Positions 1 to 12,116 of a DNA stretch of 64,000 nucleotides are shown piece by piece. The stretch comes from Linepithema humile. Its lineage: Eukaryota; Arthropoda; Insecta; Hymenoptera; Formicidae. Every line of letters starts with the position of its first letter. Position 1 is the stretch's first letter. The stretch covers positions 3,100,001-3,164,000 of the forward strand of contig NC_090133.1 of NCBI RefSeq assembly GCF_040581485.1, written 5' to 3'. A model generated the notes under the pieces. That model worked only from the letters and a program-made list of their open reading frames with translations, had not been told where the DNA came from and made no database searches. Both the position numbers and the translations under genes were made by a program.

Positions 1-2037
1 TCCGGTTACTGGAGCATCGTGAGCCTTTAGTAACAACGTTGTCTGACTGGTACCAACATTCCACACACGAATCGTACTGTCCGGCGAAGCTGTCATCACT
101 ATATCCTCCTCCGGATGATAAATGACGCGTGTAACCTACGAAAAAAGTTAATATTAGAATAATGAAATAGCAATCAAACTATGATAATGTACCTTTTTAG
201 TGTGACCCTTAAGAATTGCCACCACTTGCTCGGTGTCCTTGTTAAACACAGTGGCATTTTTATCGGCGCCACCCGTTAAAATCTTGCTGGTATCAGCACT
301 ATGAATATCGAGCGCTAGGATTCCAGGCACGCTGGCAGAGTGAAGTCCCTAGAATTACATAATATTATTTAATTGTTCTTAATATAATAATATCTACTTT
401 TTCTCTTTTTATTTCTATAATGTTAAAGCCAGGACTATTATATATTTGTTATTAATTATTATATGCTTATTATTAAAACTATATTTTAATATACTTTCTG
501 CCATTAATTTTAATATTATTTTTAGTATTTATAATATTCAATTTTGCAATAATAAATTTTGAAAGATATATAAAAAGTAAAAACTTACTGGATGCGATGC
601 AAGTGTCTGGAATGACCGTATACTATCCTGTGGCATCAGATCTTCCGGCACCGAGCGTCCACGTCGCTTTCGCTCCTGAGTGAGAACAGTTGCCCGCTCT
701 TGAAGCTTTTGAATCACATCCTCAGTGATGCCAGCCTGTTCCATTGGTTGGGCAGCTGTGCCACCAGCTTCCACTGCTACAGCCTAAAAAGGAAAATATA
801 AATTAATAATAACTAATTAAAAAATACAATTTAAAATTGTCAATATATAAAAGCCAAGGTATAATTTTTTTTTTAAATTTGTAAAATTTTAAACATGATA
901 CTTTGAACACAAATATAAAAATATATATATAATATACAAACATAAAAAATGAAATATTTGTTGAATTAAAATTACAAAAATATTTACAATTTCCGATTTA
1001 AGAATTATCATAATAAAAAGTATGAAAACATACAGGTTGTGGAATTGCGGTTGCTTGAACAATTCCAGCTTGTGGCTTCAGAGTAGCTAAAGCTTCTCTG
1101 GCAGCAGTAACTTCCTTAGTCAATCTGGCAATCACACGGCAAGCTGCATCATGCTGATATAAAGCATGAGACAATTCCTGTCTTGCAGTCTGAAGTTGTT
1201 GTCGCAATGTAAATGAGTGTAACATAACTGCATCCCATTCATCTTGCAAGATTTTTAATATTGCAGGAATGGAAGTTGCACTAGGTGGTTTAGGCTTGAC
1301 AATTGGAGTTGCTGCAACAAGAAAACAATTCTGTAAATGTGTAGATAATTATATAAGCATTTTATATGAAAAAATTAGATTTAAAAGTACCTTTGATATC
1401 AATAAGTTGCTCAATAGTGAGTTCTTTGCCATTAATAGGATCTACTCCGTTCTCAGACACATATTTCTCAATGAGACGTTTCTCGAATATTGATCCAGAA
1501 ACAGGGGATACTACTGGATGTTCTGGCACTTCATTAGAAACTGTTAATTGCAAAATACAAAATAGCTCTTATAATAAATTTTAGATTTTATTATATTTAG
1601 AATTTTAATATATCTCATAAACTTTAATTTAATATATTGATCAAAAAAATGATTTTGATCAACATATTAAATTAAAGTTTATAATATATATAAATGCTAA
1701 TTAAATAATTATATTTATAATAACAAGAGTATAACAAACTCGTTTATGCATAAAATTCTCTCTCTCTTTATAGCAAAAGTATTGTATTATTATTACATTG
1801 TTATTATCAGATTTTTATCATGTTCATTAATATAACACGTTTAGGTTACGTTTTTAGGTTATGTGATTTTGCCGGCACAAAACTTTAAGATCTTCGACAA
1901 CAAATTTAATTCCGTTTTAAATGTTACTACATAAATATAAACACAAAAATAAAACAAAAGAAATATTAGTTTGGTCATAAATTATTGTACATCTTTTAAC
2001 AATGTAGTAAATACTCACTCGCACAAGAGAGCGCCAT
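1..2037 (-). CDS. Prp19: Pre-mRNA-processing factor 19 (Prp19), 3' end outside window
   Basis: U-box E3 ubiquitin ligase and core of the Prp19/NTC spliceosome complex in the nucleus. Coding exons on the minus strand are 2019-2037, 1391-1540, 1034-1311, 589-783, 193-348 and 1-135, giving residues 1-311 in continuous frame. The start is MALSCAISNEVPEHP, nearly the same as animal PRPF19. The U-box fills about residues 1-60 (VSPVSG, DPINGKEL). The tetramerising helical region follows (LQDEWDAVMLHSFTLRQQL, HDAACRVIARLTKEV). WD40 blades begin near residue 220 (ILALDIHSADTSKILTGGADKN). The first exon is only 19 coding bases and is fixed by the splice phase and the family N-terminus. The remaining WD40 repeats lie off the left edge. 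It is head-to-head with the SelM gene, with starts about 590 bp apart. Identification is secure. Confidence 0.97.
1617..1683. repeat. Short near-perfect inverted repeat in Prp19 intron 1
   Basis: Arms of about 27 bp (AAACTTTAATTTAATATATT and its complement, then GATCAAAA/TTTTGATC) surround a few bases. The DNA is AT-rich and could fold as a cruciform or RNA hairpin. No coding potential. Confidence 0.7.
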
Positions 2038-2249
2038 TTTTTCGTGCTATGCTCTTTTTTATCTTTTGGAGTATCTTCAATCTATTTCTTTTAGGTTTTT
2101 TAGCATCAAAACTTCGGAGTTTTGACTTGGTTAGATTTCTCTCTAATCTCTTTGTTTAAACTTTCTTCTATACAAATATCTTGTATTTAATCCGTCACTT
2201 CTAACCTCTTTTTGTATTACACTATCGTACAATTGTCGCGCAACTTCAG

Positions 2250-2350
2250 TGACTGCGTTCCGAAATTCATTGTCAGTACTGAAAATCTACAATATACGCG
2301 ACGTAAACTATAGATTTTTAGTACTGGTAGTGAATTTCGGAACACAGTCA
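2250..2350. repeat. Palindromic MITE-like element between Prp19 and SelM
   Basis: The left arm begins TGACTGCGTTCCGAAATTCA and the right arm is its imperfect complement ending GAATTTCGGAACACAGTCA, with AGTACTGACA/CCAGTACT pairing further in. The arms are about 40 bp around a ~20 bp centre. It sits in the ~590 bp spacer between two divergent genes, where both promoters should be. No clear target-site duplication was identified. Confidence 0.7.
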
Positions 2351-2623
2351 GTGTATCAAACGGACCGGTTTTCATGTGCGGCAATAGTGATGGTAAAGCA
2401 GCAGTTTTGATGTATCACTGCTGATCACTGTTAGATAGTATACTGTAAAAAAAATCCTGGATGTGATGGGTTATAAATACTTCTTGAATGTGATAAAACA
2501 TCTAAAAAAAAAATGCAGTTTAATTAGAAAAAATATATCCGTTATCAACAATGGATTAGAAAGAAGCAATGGGCGACCCAAAGTATTGACGTCTACTTCT
2601 TGTTACAAGGTCGAAAATCAAAC

Positions 2624-3785
2624 ATGGCGTCCCGCACAGTTGTCAGCTATTTCTTCGCACTCGCGCTCGCACTTGCTAGTTTTTCCATTTCTTCTGTAAA
2701 TTCCAGCGGTTATTATGCATCTGCAAGAGTAGAGGTAATGCATGTTTTATGTTTATTAAATCGAATACAGACAATATGATTATTTATTGAAACGCGCCAC
2801 GATGCGACAAACTTCTGCATTGCAATAATAGTGATATGATTATTCTGTTCGAAATATACTTGTCATTTGAATTAAATTTTATATGTCAAGAGATCGTAGT
2901 TATGTCTAATATATGACATTTTTGTTTTTTGCAATTTTTAGAGCTGCAGCGGTTGTTCGCTTAATCGGCTGCCAGACGTCAAGCAGTTTATTTTCGAGGA
3001 CTTGCCACAATAGTATCCTTTACGGTGTTCCCTTACAAATGTGATTTTTATTTTTCGCTTTTGTATATTTTTTGTTACAGCTCTTATTTTATAAAATCAA
3101 TATAAAATAACGATTTGCTTTATGTTTTATGTTATGTCTATCTAATTATCTAAGAGCAGATTCCTAAAATGTGAAGTCAGATATGGTCAGATATCTAATC
3201 AGATAATCCAATAGTTTTACCAATTAGCGATCAAACATAAGGATCTTTTCATAAATTAAGTTTCAGACATATAAATAGATGACAGAACTATATTTTTCAA
3301 TTTTTGAAATCCAATAATCTGTGAGCTGATAAAATATAAGAATTATAAACAATTTATTTAGGAATTATTGTTACAGTATGTTTTAAATTTTAATTTAATA
3401 TTGATTGGCATTAAAATAGTGAATAGAAAGATAATATGTAAATTTTTTTGTATTATTTATTTCTTTATATCACTGAAGTTTTTTTTAGAGATTTTCCTTA
3501 ATATATATACAGCAATAATGTGGAATTCAAACATATTCAAGGTGCAATACCAGAGCTCGTGTTATTCAATGAACATGAAGAGGTTTGGGAATTGATGAAA
3601 CTTTAATACTAAAATAAGTAATACTAACCTAATATAGCACAATATGTTACCATTAATATCTGAAAAAAAAATTACAGGAAGTGGAGAGATTGGTATTGTC
3701 TAGGTTGACACGGGAAGAATGTAATGATCTACTAGCCTCAAAAGGTTTCGTTAAGAAATCCAAAGACAATAAGGACGAGATGTAA
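2624..3785 (+). CDS. SelM: Selenoprotein M homologue with Cys in place of Sec
   Basis: Small thioredoxin-fold protein of the SelM/Sep15 family, expected in the ER lumen as a thiol-disulfide oxidoreductase. Exons are 2624-2734, 2942-3012, 3513-3582 and 3678-3785, giving 119 residues. An N-terminal signal peptide (SYFFALALALASFSISSVNS) is followed by C39-S-G-C42 and then SLNRLPDVKQFI. Vertebrate SelM has CGGU at this place, so the selenocysteine position is Cys. PELVLF and LTREECNDLLASKGF match the rest of the family. The C-terminus is KDNKDEM, only loosely like a KDEL-type signal. A stop and AATAAA (4093-4098) follow. Splice phases close cleanly. The family call is firm; the redox role is inferred from the family. 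Confidence 0.93.
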
Positions 3786-4092
3786 GCTTTCCAGCCAACA
3801 TGCTTCTTGTAATAAGAGCAATAGCCTGTCGAAATTGGTCACAAGTAATTGTAGGGAGCAAACTTGTTCCTAAAAGTTATTTCTAATTACTAAGATTGTT
3901 ATGCCGCGCTTCATGATGTTTATTTTATCTTGTACTTAATGATAATTTTTAAAGTATTTAGATACACATACTGTAGATATTCAAAATCCAAAAGTCATGT
4001 GTAATACAAGAGTAAGCGATATATTGCATAAAGTAGTGAACGGTCTCAGGATTGCTATCTTTTTTTAATCTTTATCCTCTCTTTGATGCATT

Positions 4093-4098
4093 AATAAA
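4093..4098 (+). terminator. Poly(A) signal AATAAA, SelM
   Basis: First canonical AATAAA downstream of the SelM stop, about 310 bp away. A likely 3' end, seen from the hexamer only. Confidence 0.5.
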
Positions 4099-5904
4099 GG
4101 GGAGTGCGTATGTATCTCCTGCAGAGCTGCAATCTGTGATAAAGACGCTAGATCCACAAACATGATGGAATTGTACATCACGGCACAGCTTGTAAGCCTC
4201 TTATACTGTATTCTTTATTTCCATTAATTGCATGGCAAAATTCTTATCATAGCAGAAACACTTGACCTAATTACGTCAATTTATCGATGTAAAATCAAAT
4301 AAAAACTATTAATAGATTAAATAGTATTAATATAATCCAAAATCAAAGCTTCTATAGAAAATATACAAGATTCTCTTCTTTAAAATTTAACAAGTTGCAG
4401 AATAATATTAATATGCAATTAAGGAAAAAAAATTCCAAACAAATTAAAATATTACATTTTCTTTGTATTATTTATGCAAATAAAATGCTTGTAATTAAAA
4501 CTGATATTTACTTACAACTGCAATATATATATATATATACCAATATATATATATACCAATATATATAATTTTACTTACATTGTTTATATAATTATATATC
4601 CTAATATACATAAATTTATTTATATAAGTTCAAAAATGTATAATTAATCTAAAAATGTATGTACGAATAAATGATACCAACGGTAAATTATCTTCATTTT
4701 ATTTCTTGAAAATTAAAAATATGAAAGAAAATATGTAAGAGAGAGAGAGCACATTTCTGCTAATGTTTTCTAATAAAATATAGTTATATATAAAACGGGC
4801 ATAATTCAATTTACCATTGACAAAACCCTTATGGAAATTGATATACGCGGAATCGCAGCAAAGAAAAATAAAAATTCAGATCACTGAATTAAAAAGCTGA
4901 TATTCTCAGAAAATTAAATTTTTACATCGCGTTATATTACAAGGCATCAAAAGCATACGTAGTAACTTAACTTAAAATCTAGATTATATATACACTGTTC
5001 AAATGCGGTTTTTCCCAAAAAACCGCACAATCTATTTTAACGATATACATTAGTATTCTCTCTTTCTCTGTATTCTCGTTTAAAGCTAGTCCCTCGTTGA
5101 AATCATATTGAACTGCGCCGTCAGAAGCGAGAAATCATATTAATTTTTTTTTACACTAACATCAAAATAAATTTTTTTCGCACGTTACGAAATCCATTTT
5201 TACTGGGAATGTTTGTGACGCATGTAGATAGAATTCTACATAGATTTCCATAAAGGAATTCTATATTCTTTAATAGAAAAGGGTGTTTTGTATAGTTTCT
5301 ATATTAACATAAATGGGAGTGTACGAAAAAATGTATTTATTTTAATGCAAAAAAATTTTATAATTTCTCTTCTGTCAATTTAATATGACTGTAATAAGGA
5401 AACATAGCCTTAATTACATATCGTTATGTTTTAAATATGTTGGGCAGCTTACGCGCTCTTCTCTCTATGGAAATAATATATATTTATATATATTATATAT
5501 GATATATATGAAATATATAATAATATATATTTTTATATATAATATATATGAATATACACATATACATATATATATATGTGTGTGTGTGCAATATTAAGAA
5601 ATATCAGAGCTGTCTAAATCGGAGAGAAATCAAACGCAAATGCCGACAAAATTGTGTAAAAAAAATTTGCAAGATAAAAACGCTTGATCTGTTATTTCTT
5701 TTTAGCAGCGAAAATGAGATGTAACATTTTAATGTTATGGATTCACGCAGACATAAAAAATAAATTTATATATTTTTTTTTTTTCAAGGAGAATTTACGA
5801 AAACTAATGTAATTGTTACGATTATCATAGACCAACAAAATATTATAAATAAAGCAAAGTATTGCACGTTGCAGGGTAGACTGGTATATAATTTAGGAAC
5901 AGCG
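4099..5904. other. AT-rich spacer and probable RNF185 3' UTR
   Basis: No coding exon is seen. It holds TA-rich microsatellites near 4525-4570 and 5470-5590, the latter ending in a TATG/TG run. The right part presumably includes the RNF185 3' UTR, whose end I cannot place. Confidence 0.5.
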
Positions 5905-7111
5905 TTACGCCATCAGTAGCCAACAGATGAATAGTATTGCTAACCACAAAAATACCTTAGATAAGAACTGCTCTTCGTCGTATTGTGGCGTGCCTCTGGG
6001 AGCTAAAAGTAAATAATTTATTTTTCTTTTATAAATTGTCTTCCAAATTATCTTAATCATCGTAAAAATATCGAGTTAATCACAACTTTATTACGTTTAA
6101 AAACAATATAAAATAAGACTATAAGACACGTCACACATACGTCACACTTTTATTGTTTAATTTGTTTATTAGCGTTAATTAGAAAAGAACACAAATATTT
6201 TCATCATGTTCATAATATTAGATGTAAGCTGCTAAATACTTTCTTTCTATATAAATTTATAAAATAAGTTATATAAATTAAATAAAACTGCATTTTTTTT
6301 ATTACTATGCATGCACCTATTATGTATATATGTATATATTTGTTACTTGCAAATTGTATTAGCGTGAATTTGTAATAATTGTTACCTGCGCTAGGCCGCG
6401 TTTCTCCGAAATTAAAAGTCGACGTAAAGAAAGCAAATGGAAAAGTGCCGATTCCAAATGACATATAGGAACCGTCGCCGAAACCGAAACCGGAGAAACC
6501 AACGTTAGCTTCTGGCTCCGATCTCTGACCAGCTGGGCGTGGTGGCACATTATTCCTAAATGAAATCGTTTCATTAATTGGGAATGTGAATTGTGTTATT
6601 TAATTTTCCTATGATATAAAGCGAAAGAAACTACAAGATATTCCTTGCGTTACAATGTGCAAATACGAATAATATAATTTCCTTCGTTTGTAATTAATGC
6701 AATTAAAATGTATAATTAATTCTCTCTTTTCGACGACGGAAACAATTTTTACCTTGGATCCTCATGCTTTGTGGCCCCACGTCCATACAATGGAATGACT
6801 TTATCTTTGCTTATGGCAGCTTTACATACTGGACACACCTGTCTAGTCGGTCTGGTCTCTAACCACTGATGCAGACACGGCCAACTGTATTACGAATTAT
6901 ATTATCTCAATTATCATACAAATATTTATTTTTTATATGTATTGAGTTATCAAACCAGCATTTACCAGAATAAATGACCGCACATACTAACTACCGCATC
7001 TTTTGCGGTGTCCAGACAGATATTACACTCAAACATCCTGTCATCCTTCTCCTTTTCCTCCGCGGAGCCCGACGGCTTAGACGGACCCGCTTGTTCTCTT
7101 GTCCTACTCAT
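5905..7111 (-). CDS. RNF185: RING finger E3 ubiquitin ligase RNF185/RNF5 type
   Basis: Membrane-anchored E3 ligase of the RNF5/RNF185 family, which acts in ER-associated degradation. Minus-strand exons are 6966-7111, 6753-6884, 6386-6555 and 5905-6002, totalling 181 residues, close to the vertebrate length. A C3HC4 RING is complete: C29, C32, C44, H46, C49, C52, C66, C69 (ECNICLDTAKDAVVSMCGH, CPVCKAAISKDKVIPLYGRG). The hydrophobic stretch near residues 120-140 (SFGIGTFPFAFFTSTF) and the C-terminal segment (VFLWLAILFICWLLMA) are the two expected membrane segments; the protein ends directly after the second. The final exon was placed from phase and this conserved tail. Distinguishing RNF185 from RNF5 rests on overall similarity only. 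Confidence 0.95.
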
Positions 7112-9430
7112 CTTTCGAGGTTCCTAAGAACATCCATATATTCAATTTTTCACATAGATATTTTTATGTTTGCAAGCAACAAAATAATCAATCTGCGCAA
7201 CCAAATACTACCTAACAATTTTAAAATAATATGCATAATTATAATTTTTAATTACACCTAGGAGTTTATACTCATATTTGTATATTCATTGCATTATAAT
7301 TTATATTTGTGATTAAAATTTCAACTTGCATAATTTAATATTAATTCAGCAATATATTGTGTTATAATCCAGACACACGTGTGATAAAAAGGATGCAAGG
7401 ATTTTGTAAATATTTTCAGAAATTATTCGATTACTATACGACTTCTAAAGCAATTAGATAGCATAACGTCTGACGTAAGCACGTATATACAATATGTGTG
7501 AGAACTACGACAAACAATGTCAGAAATCATGTACATACGTGATAAAAAAATCGGCGAGATATAAACGTTGTTCACGCGGGCAGCAATTAACTCCGTGACA
7601 TAGGTATTAATATAAACAATAAGAAAATATTAACGCGCGAAAAGAACGTTGAGTTGCAACTCATGCAAAGTTATTCCGGAATTATTAAGCGAACGTTAAC
7701 GACTTTTTCTACGTTCTCAAGAATATTGGGATCAAAGTATACTTAGATACGTAATGAATGATAAATATGCATAGGTGTGACACGTGCAATCATGCGTAAT
7801 ATTTGCTTTTTGCGACTATTCTTCAGAATTAAATTCAAGTCGAAGTTCTTCGTGAAAATCGAAAATATAATAGAATTTTTCACAACACTAGATTTCTCAA
7901 CTAATTTTAATTTTAAATCACACATTTATACGTCCTGCAATAATTTATATTAACAAACGCATCCTTGCATCTTTCATATTTACACCAGACGAGCCTGCCG
8001 AACAAAAATAAATTCCCCCTCCCCCTTTCCTATCCCTCTCATTCTCACTATCTTGTAACATTTACACGTCATTCTATTCATAATGCTTCACAAGCGCGTC
8101 ATTATATTTATCTAATATTTTTAACGATGTAACATTATACATCGTCATCTTATCATCTCCCCCTTTTCGAAGTGTCACTTTTCCTTTTTCCTTTCCAATA
8201 ATTAATTCATTCGAGCTATAATAAATCACTCTCCTTTTTTCTCTCTCCCTCTCTTTCTCTCTTTCTCTTTCCTATAACTTTACTACGTCATACTATTTAT
8301 CGCCTCAGGCACCTCTCCACTCGTACAATCGCACGACGATCTCGTTAATCAGTTTCACTAATTTCTTACCGTTTTTTCCTTATTATCATCCGTTTTAACT
8401 CTTCTGTAACACATTACATATCTAATCCCAATTGTAATCGCCTTTGCTCACAATAACACTACGTCACTTCGCTTATCACACGTATATCATGCCCATTCAC
8501 GCACTTACACATCATCCAACCTTATGTCTCTTACCAACATAACCTCCTTATTATTCGATTTGCATACTATATTTGAATAATTATTAAATTCTGTTGCGAT
8601 GTTTCTCTCTTCTTTCTCTTCTTCTCTTTCTCTCTCACACTCACACACATTCTCTCTGTCTTATACGTCACTCCGTTTATGGCCCATTCGCATAATAACA
8701 CATCATCCAATTCTAATTTCCTAACCAACACTAACATAATCTTTCTATTTAGTATTCTATCTCGTTTTCCTCTTTATATATTTTGATATTTCAATAATTA
8801 AATACACATTTAATTAAAGTATTAATTTCCCCTCCCTTTCATTCATGCATATAGCGAATTGGACGAAAATTGCACTCACTTTTTGATAGGAGAAGGGCAG
8901 GCTCAGCCCTCTGGCACGAGGAAGTTTCGATTTTTCTGCCTCCTGCAGGACACAATTAGAGGAAGTACCACAAAATCCGTTTTTTCCAGCAATCGAATGG
9001 CAATAATCGGTGAGATTCGCGTGTGGTGCTACGTGCACACAAAACACATGATTTTGCGAACAGGATGTCGGTCGAGCGATAGAGAGGCACGTAAGGTCGA
9101 CGTCGCGACGATCACAATATTAGCATTCTTCTATCACCGAAAAAAGCAACTTTATTTAGTACTACGACGACTTCTACGCGCAAGAAGACGCAATCGACAA
9201 CTACAATTGCAGTCAATTGCAGTGTCGAAGCGCTTCTTTCGCGAAATGGTAGCGATTTATAGGAAAAAAGTAATTTACATTTTTACCGACGCAACAATTT
9301 GGATTGGCATTAAATTTTAATCTGATTTACATTAGATGGCGCTAGTGAATTCTAGGAACCCTAGATTTCCAGGGCAAGATAATAATAATTTCTCTAGCAA
9401 GATGTCATTTTTACGGTAGATTCACACTGC
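7112..9430. other. Intergenic region with a long pyrimidine-rich tract
   Basis: Contains the RNF185 5' flank and, from about 7995 to 8800, a C/T-biased stretch with many CTCTCTTT runs and few purine blocks. I see no convincing exon. An open frame at 8859-9320 is in the + direction but matches no family I know and has no supported splice context. Confidence 0.5.
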
Positions 9431-9844
9431 ATGAATAGACAGAAGTATCGTATCTCAAGTAGTGAGTAGTGTTCTACAATTGACGTTTACCAAGGATCTG
9501 AGAGAGAAATTGACGCAAGTAAGGAGGTGTTTCCGTCGGATAACGACGACATTGTACATTCCATAATTTTTCCCAATTGAAGATTGTACATTTACATCTC
9601 ACGTGTAAGTATCGCAAATAGAAAACATTTTCCAACAATATCTCGGATGAATAAATGCTTGACTGGAATTGATTCGTTAACCTCAAATATCGAATTCTCG
9701 ATGACATTTAATTTTTTTCTTCTGAAACACAGTATATTTTAGCTGTATTACCTTTATATTATCTTGAACACAAATAATAGAATAATCTTTATCCAGAGAA
9801 TAAATCGTTTTATTTTTGACAAAAGAATATTTTTCTTATAGACA
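9431..9844 (+). promoter_or_regulatory. Probable 5' flank and 5' UTR of clathrin light chain
   Basis: The stretch directly before the Clc start. It ends in a T-rich run and TTATAGACA just upstream of ATG (9845), so a splice acceptor within the 5' UTR (TTATAG) is likely. The transcription start was not located. Confidence 0.35.
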
Positions 9845-11795
9845 ATGGATGCGTTTGGCGACAATTTTGTCAATGAGCCTGAAGTGGATCCAGCGGCAGA
9901 GTTTCTGGCCAGAGAACAGGATCAGCTTGCTGGTTTAGAGGAGGACATTACGCCGATGGCTGTGACTCTGGCTGCAGCAGCGGCAGCAGGTCAATCTGAT
10001 GGTAAATTAAGTTTAATATGTAAATATAAGAGAGTAATTTTTCTATTTGTCTGTTTGATAGAATTTATAAAATTCTGTTACTTATTATAATGTATTCTTT
10101 ATATATCTTACAGATGATCTATCTGGAAAATTTGGAAATCTAAAAGTTGGCCCAGGTGGTGATGCAGAAGGCAGCTTTGAAATTGTGGATACCATTGGAC
10201 AACCTACGGAAATACAAGCTCCATCTGCAGCAGGTACAAAATATTTCCAATTCTTTTTAATCACTTTTTAAAGACGATTTGATACCTAAATTTTAACTTG
10301 TATAATGTACTGGCAGAATCGTCACCTGTAGCTGCACCAGCTAAAGAAGAACCTGAAAAAATCAAGAAGTGGAGGGAAGAACAGAAAGCACGTCTTGAAG
10401 AGAAAGGTATTAAAATTTTGCAATTTAATTATTAAAATAAATATTACTAAAACATTTTTGTTATGATTATTTTAAAAATAATCTGAATAATATTGTGTAC
10501 AAACGTTTTAGATGCGGAAGAGGAAAAAAAGAAAGAAGAATGGAGAGAAGCAGCTAAGAAAGAATTAGAAGAATGGTATAAGCATCATGCAGAAACCATT
10601 AATAAAACAAAAACTACTAACAGGTAATTTTACGAATCGTTTTTACTTTTCTTCTTTTATATTTTTGTTTCGCGAAAAATTGGCAAACTAAGCAGTGAAT
10701 TGCAGCTGTTGTTTAGTATCTTTCAAGGTTATTGAAATATATAACAAAGCTACACTTATTTATAATATCAAAGACAGAAAATGCAATGTGTTTTACTAAA
10801 AATTTACCGAAAAGTATAATAGATATTGGACTAAGTTATCATCATTTAAAGTATATATCAATATTAATATCGATAATTAGTCCAATAATTTACGCTACAA
10901 ACTTTTGAAGTTTTTAATATATATATGTAATTGTATTATTTTCATTTCGCTTCTTAGGGAGTCGGCCAAGTAAGTTTAAAATATTTTATAGGCATGAAAA
11001 CATGCATTGCATTCATGCATTATAACACGACTCGCTTACACAGCATCGAGAATCCAAACACTAATTATCCAGAATGAAGCAGTAATATAAAAACACAATT
11101 TTCTTTCTCCCCTTTTTCCGTTTCAATTGCCGCGATATTGCTTTTTAATAAAAGATTGCACCAAACAACACGTTGCTTGACGAAGTTACTATTCTTAAGA
11201 TTATCTTTGCTTTACAATATGCGAAATATGCATATGCTGATAAATAAGTGCACTGATTAATCTTTGAATGTTTGCCAATCATCTCGATCACATTGAGAAT
11301 TTGAATAAAAAATACGAATTGAAGCAATGAAGCATTAACATGCTTATGTATGTACAATAGGAATGTTATAAAAAAGAACTGTGAAGTAAACGACTCTTGC
11401 ATTGAGTCGCATATCTAGATTTTATTATATATCTGGATATTATTGCATCTATGCACAGGATCTTGGTTCAACACAAACTTATTTATATCTTTTATCAAGA
11501 CACTAAAATTATAAATAAAATATAAATATAAATAATTTTTCATTTCATTATGTTACTAACGATTATATGATGCACAATTTCACATTGGTGTAATGCGCAT
11601 TTTTTCATAAATAGGAATGCAGAGAAGCAATTCGTCGCAGAGGCGGACGAAGTCGAACCAGGCACCGAATGGGAGCGCATCGCCAAGCTCTGCGAATTCA
11701 ATCCGAAGTCGTCTCGCACTTCCAAGGACGTCTCTCGGATGCGGTCGATTATCTTACAATTAAAGCAGACTACGCCCACTCCCACTAACGCTTGA
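9845..11795 (+). CDS. Clc: Clathrin light chain
   Basis: Regulatory light chain of the clathrin triskelion, binding the heavy-chain hub at coated pits and vesicles. Exons are 9845-10001, 10114-10233, 10317-10406, 10512-10623 and 11615-11795, giving 219 residues. An optional 12-nt exon at 10958-10969 would make 223. The conserved N-terminal element is present (DPAAEFLAREQDQLAGLE, then EED). A charged heptad helix follows (IKKWREEQKARLEEK, EEWREAAKKELEEWY), which is the heavy-chain binding part. The C-terminus is PGTEWERIAKLCEFNPKSS, then DVSRMRSIILQLKQT, as in animal CLTs. AATAAA lies at 11965-11970. It is convergent with ANKLE2. Identification is certain; inclusion of the microexon is inferred. 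Confidence 0.97.
10825..10886. repeat. Stem-loop sequence upstream of the Clc microexon
   Basis: ATTGGACTAAGTTATC (10825-10840) pairs with GATAATTAGTCCAAT (10872-10886), with one bulge and a ~31 nt loop. It ends about 70 nt before the microexon. Confidence 0.55.
10958..10969 (+). other. Clc: Candidate 12-nt cassette microexon in Clc
   Basis: GGAGTCGGCCAA is preceded by a TTCTTAG acceptor with a pyrimidine-rich lead and followed by a consensus GTAAGT donor. The flanking exons join as AG|G. Inclusion keeps frame and changes TTNR-NAEK to TTNR-ESAK-NAEK. It lies alone in a 991-bp intron. Confidence 0.65.
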
Positions 11796-11839
11796 TTAAA
11801 TTGAAGGAACTATCTCACAATTAGATATTGAGGACATAA

Positions 11840-11880
11840 ATCTTGATAAATAAGAAAATATATATATATATATATATATA
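11840..11880. repeat. (TA)n microsatellite in Clc 3' UTR
   Basis: An uninterrupted TA dinucleotide run of about 25 bases lies at the right of this interval, downstream of the Clc stop. Confidence 0.7.
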
Positions 11881-11964
11881 TTATAATAATGCACCGTGGT
11901 TACGGCGGTATTGTACGAAAGAAAAACTCATAAATGTTCTGTTAAAATATATATTATTGTGATT

Positions 11965-11970
11965 AATAAA
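11965..11970 (+). terminator. Poly(A) signal AATAAA, Clc
   Basis: Canonical hexamer 170 bp after the Clc stop. The convergent ANKLE2 gene has AATAAA on the minus strand at about 12111-12116, so the two 3' ends probably abut without overlap. Confidence 0.55.
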
Positions 11971-12110
11971 GGTTATTGATAACAAATATATTACGAGGTA
12001 CATAATGATTAAAAAAAAAAACATGAGTAACACATATTTGTGCATGGCTGTAAGATACAATGGAGGCAAGACTCGCGGAAATCAGCGAACGTATTTTTCA
12101 GTGATTAGCA

Positions 12111-12116
12111 TTTATT
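12111..12116 (-). terminator. Candidate poly(A) signal, ANKLE2
   Basis: Minus-strand AATAAA about 500 bp past the tentative ANKLE2 stop. Chosen by position only. Confidence 0.35.

Noticed and set aside
8859..9320. 153-codon open frame on the plus strand
   Set aside because: No family resemblance, odd composition and no splice context; lies in what is probably promoter or spacer DNA.
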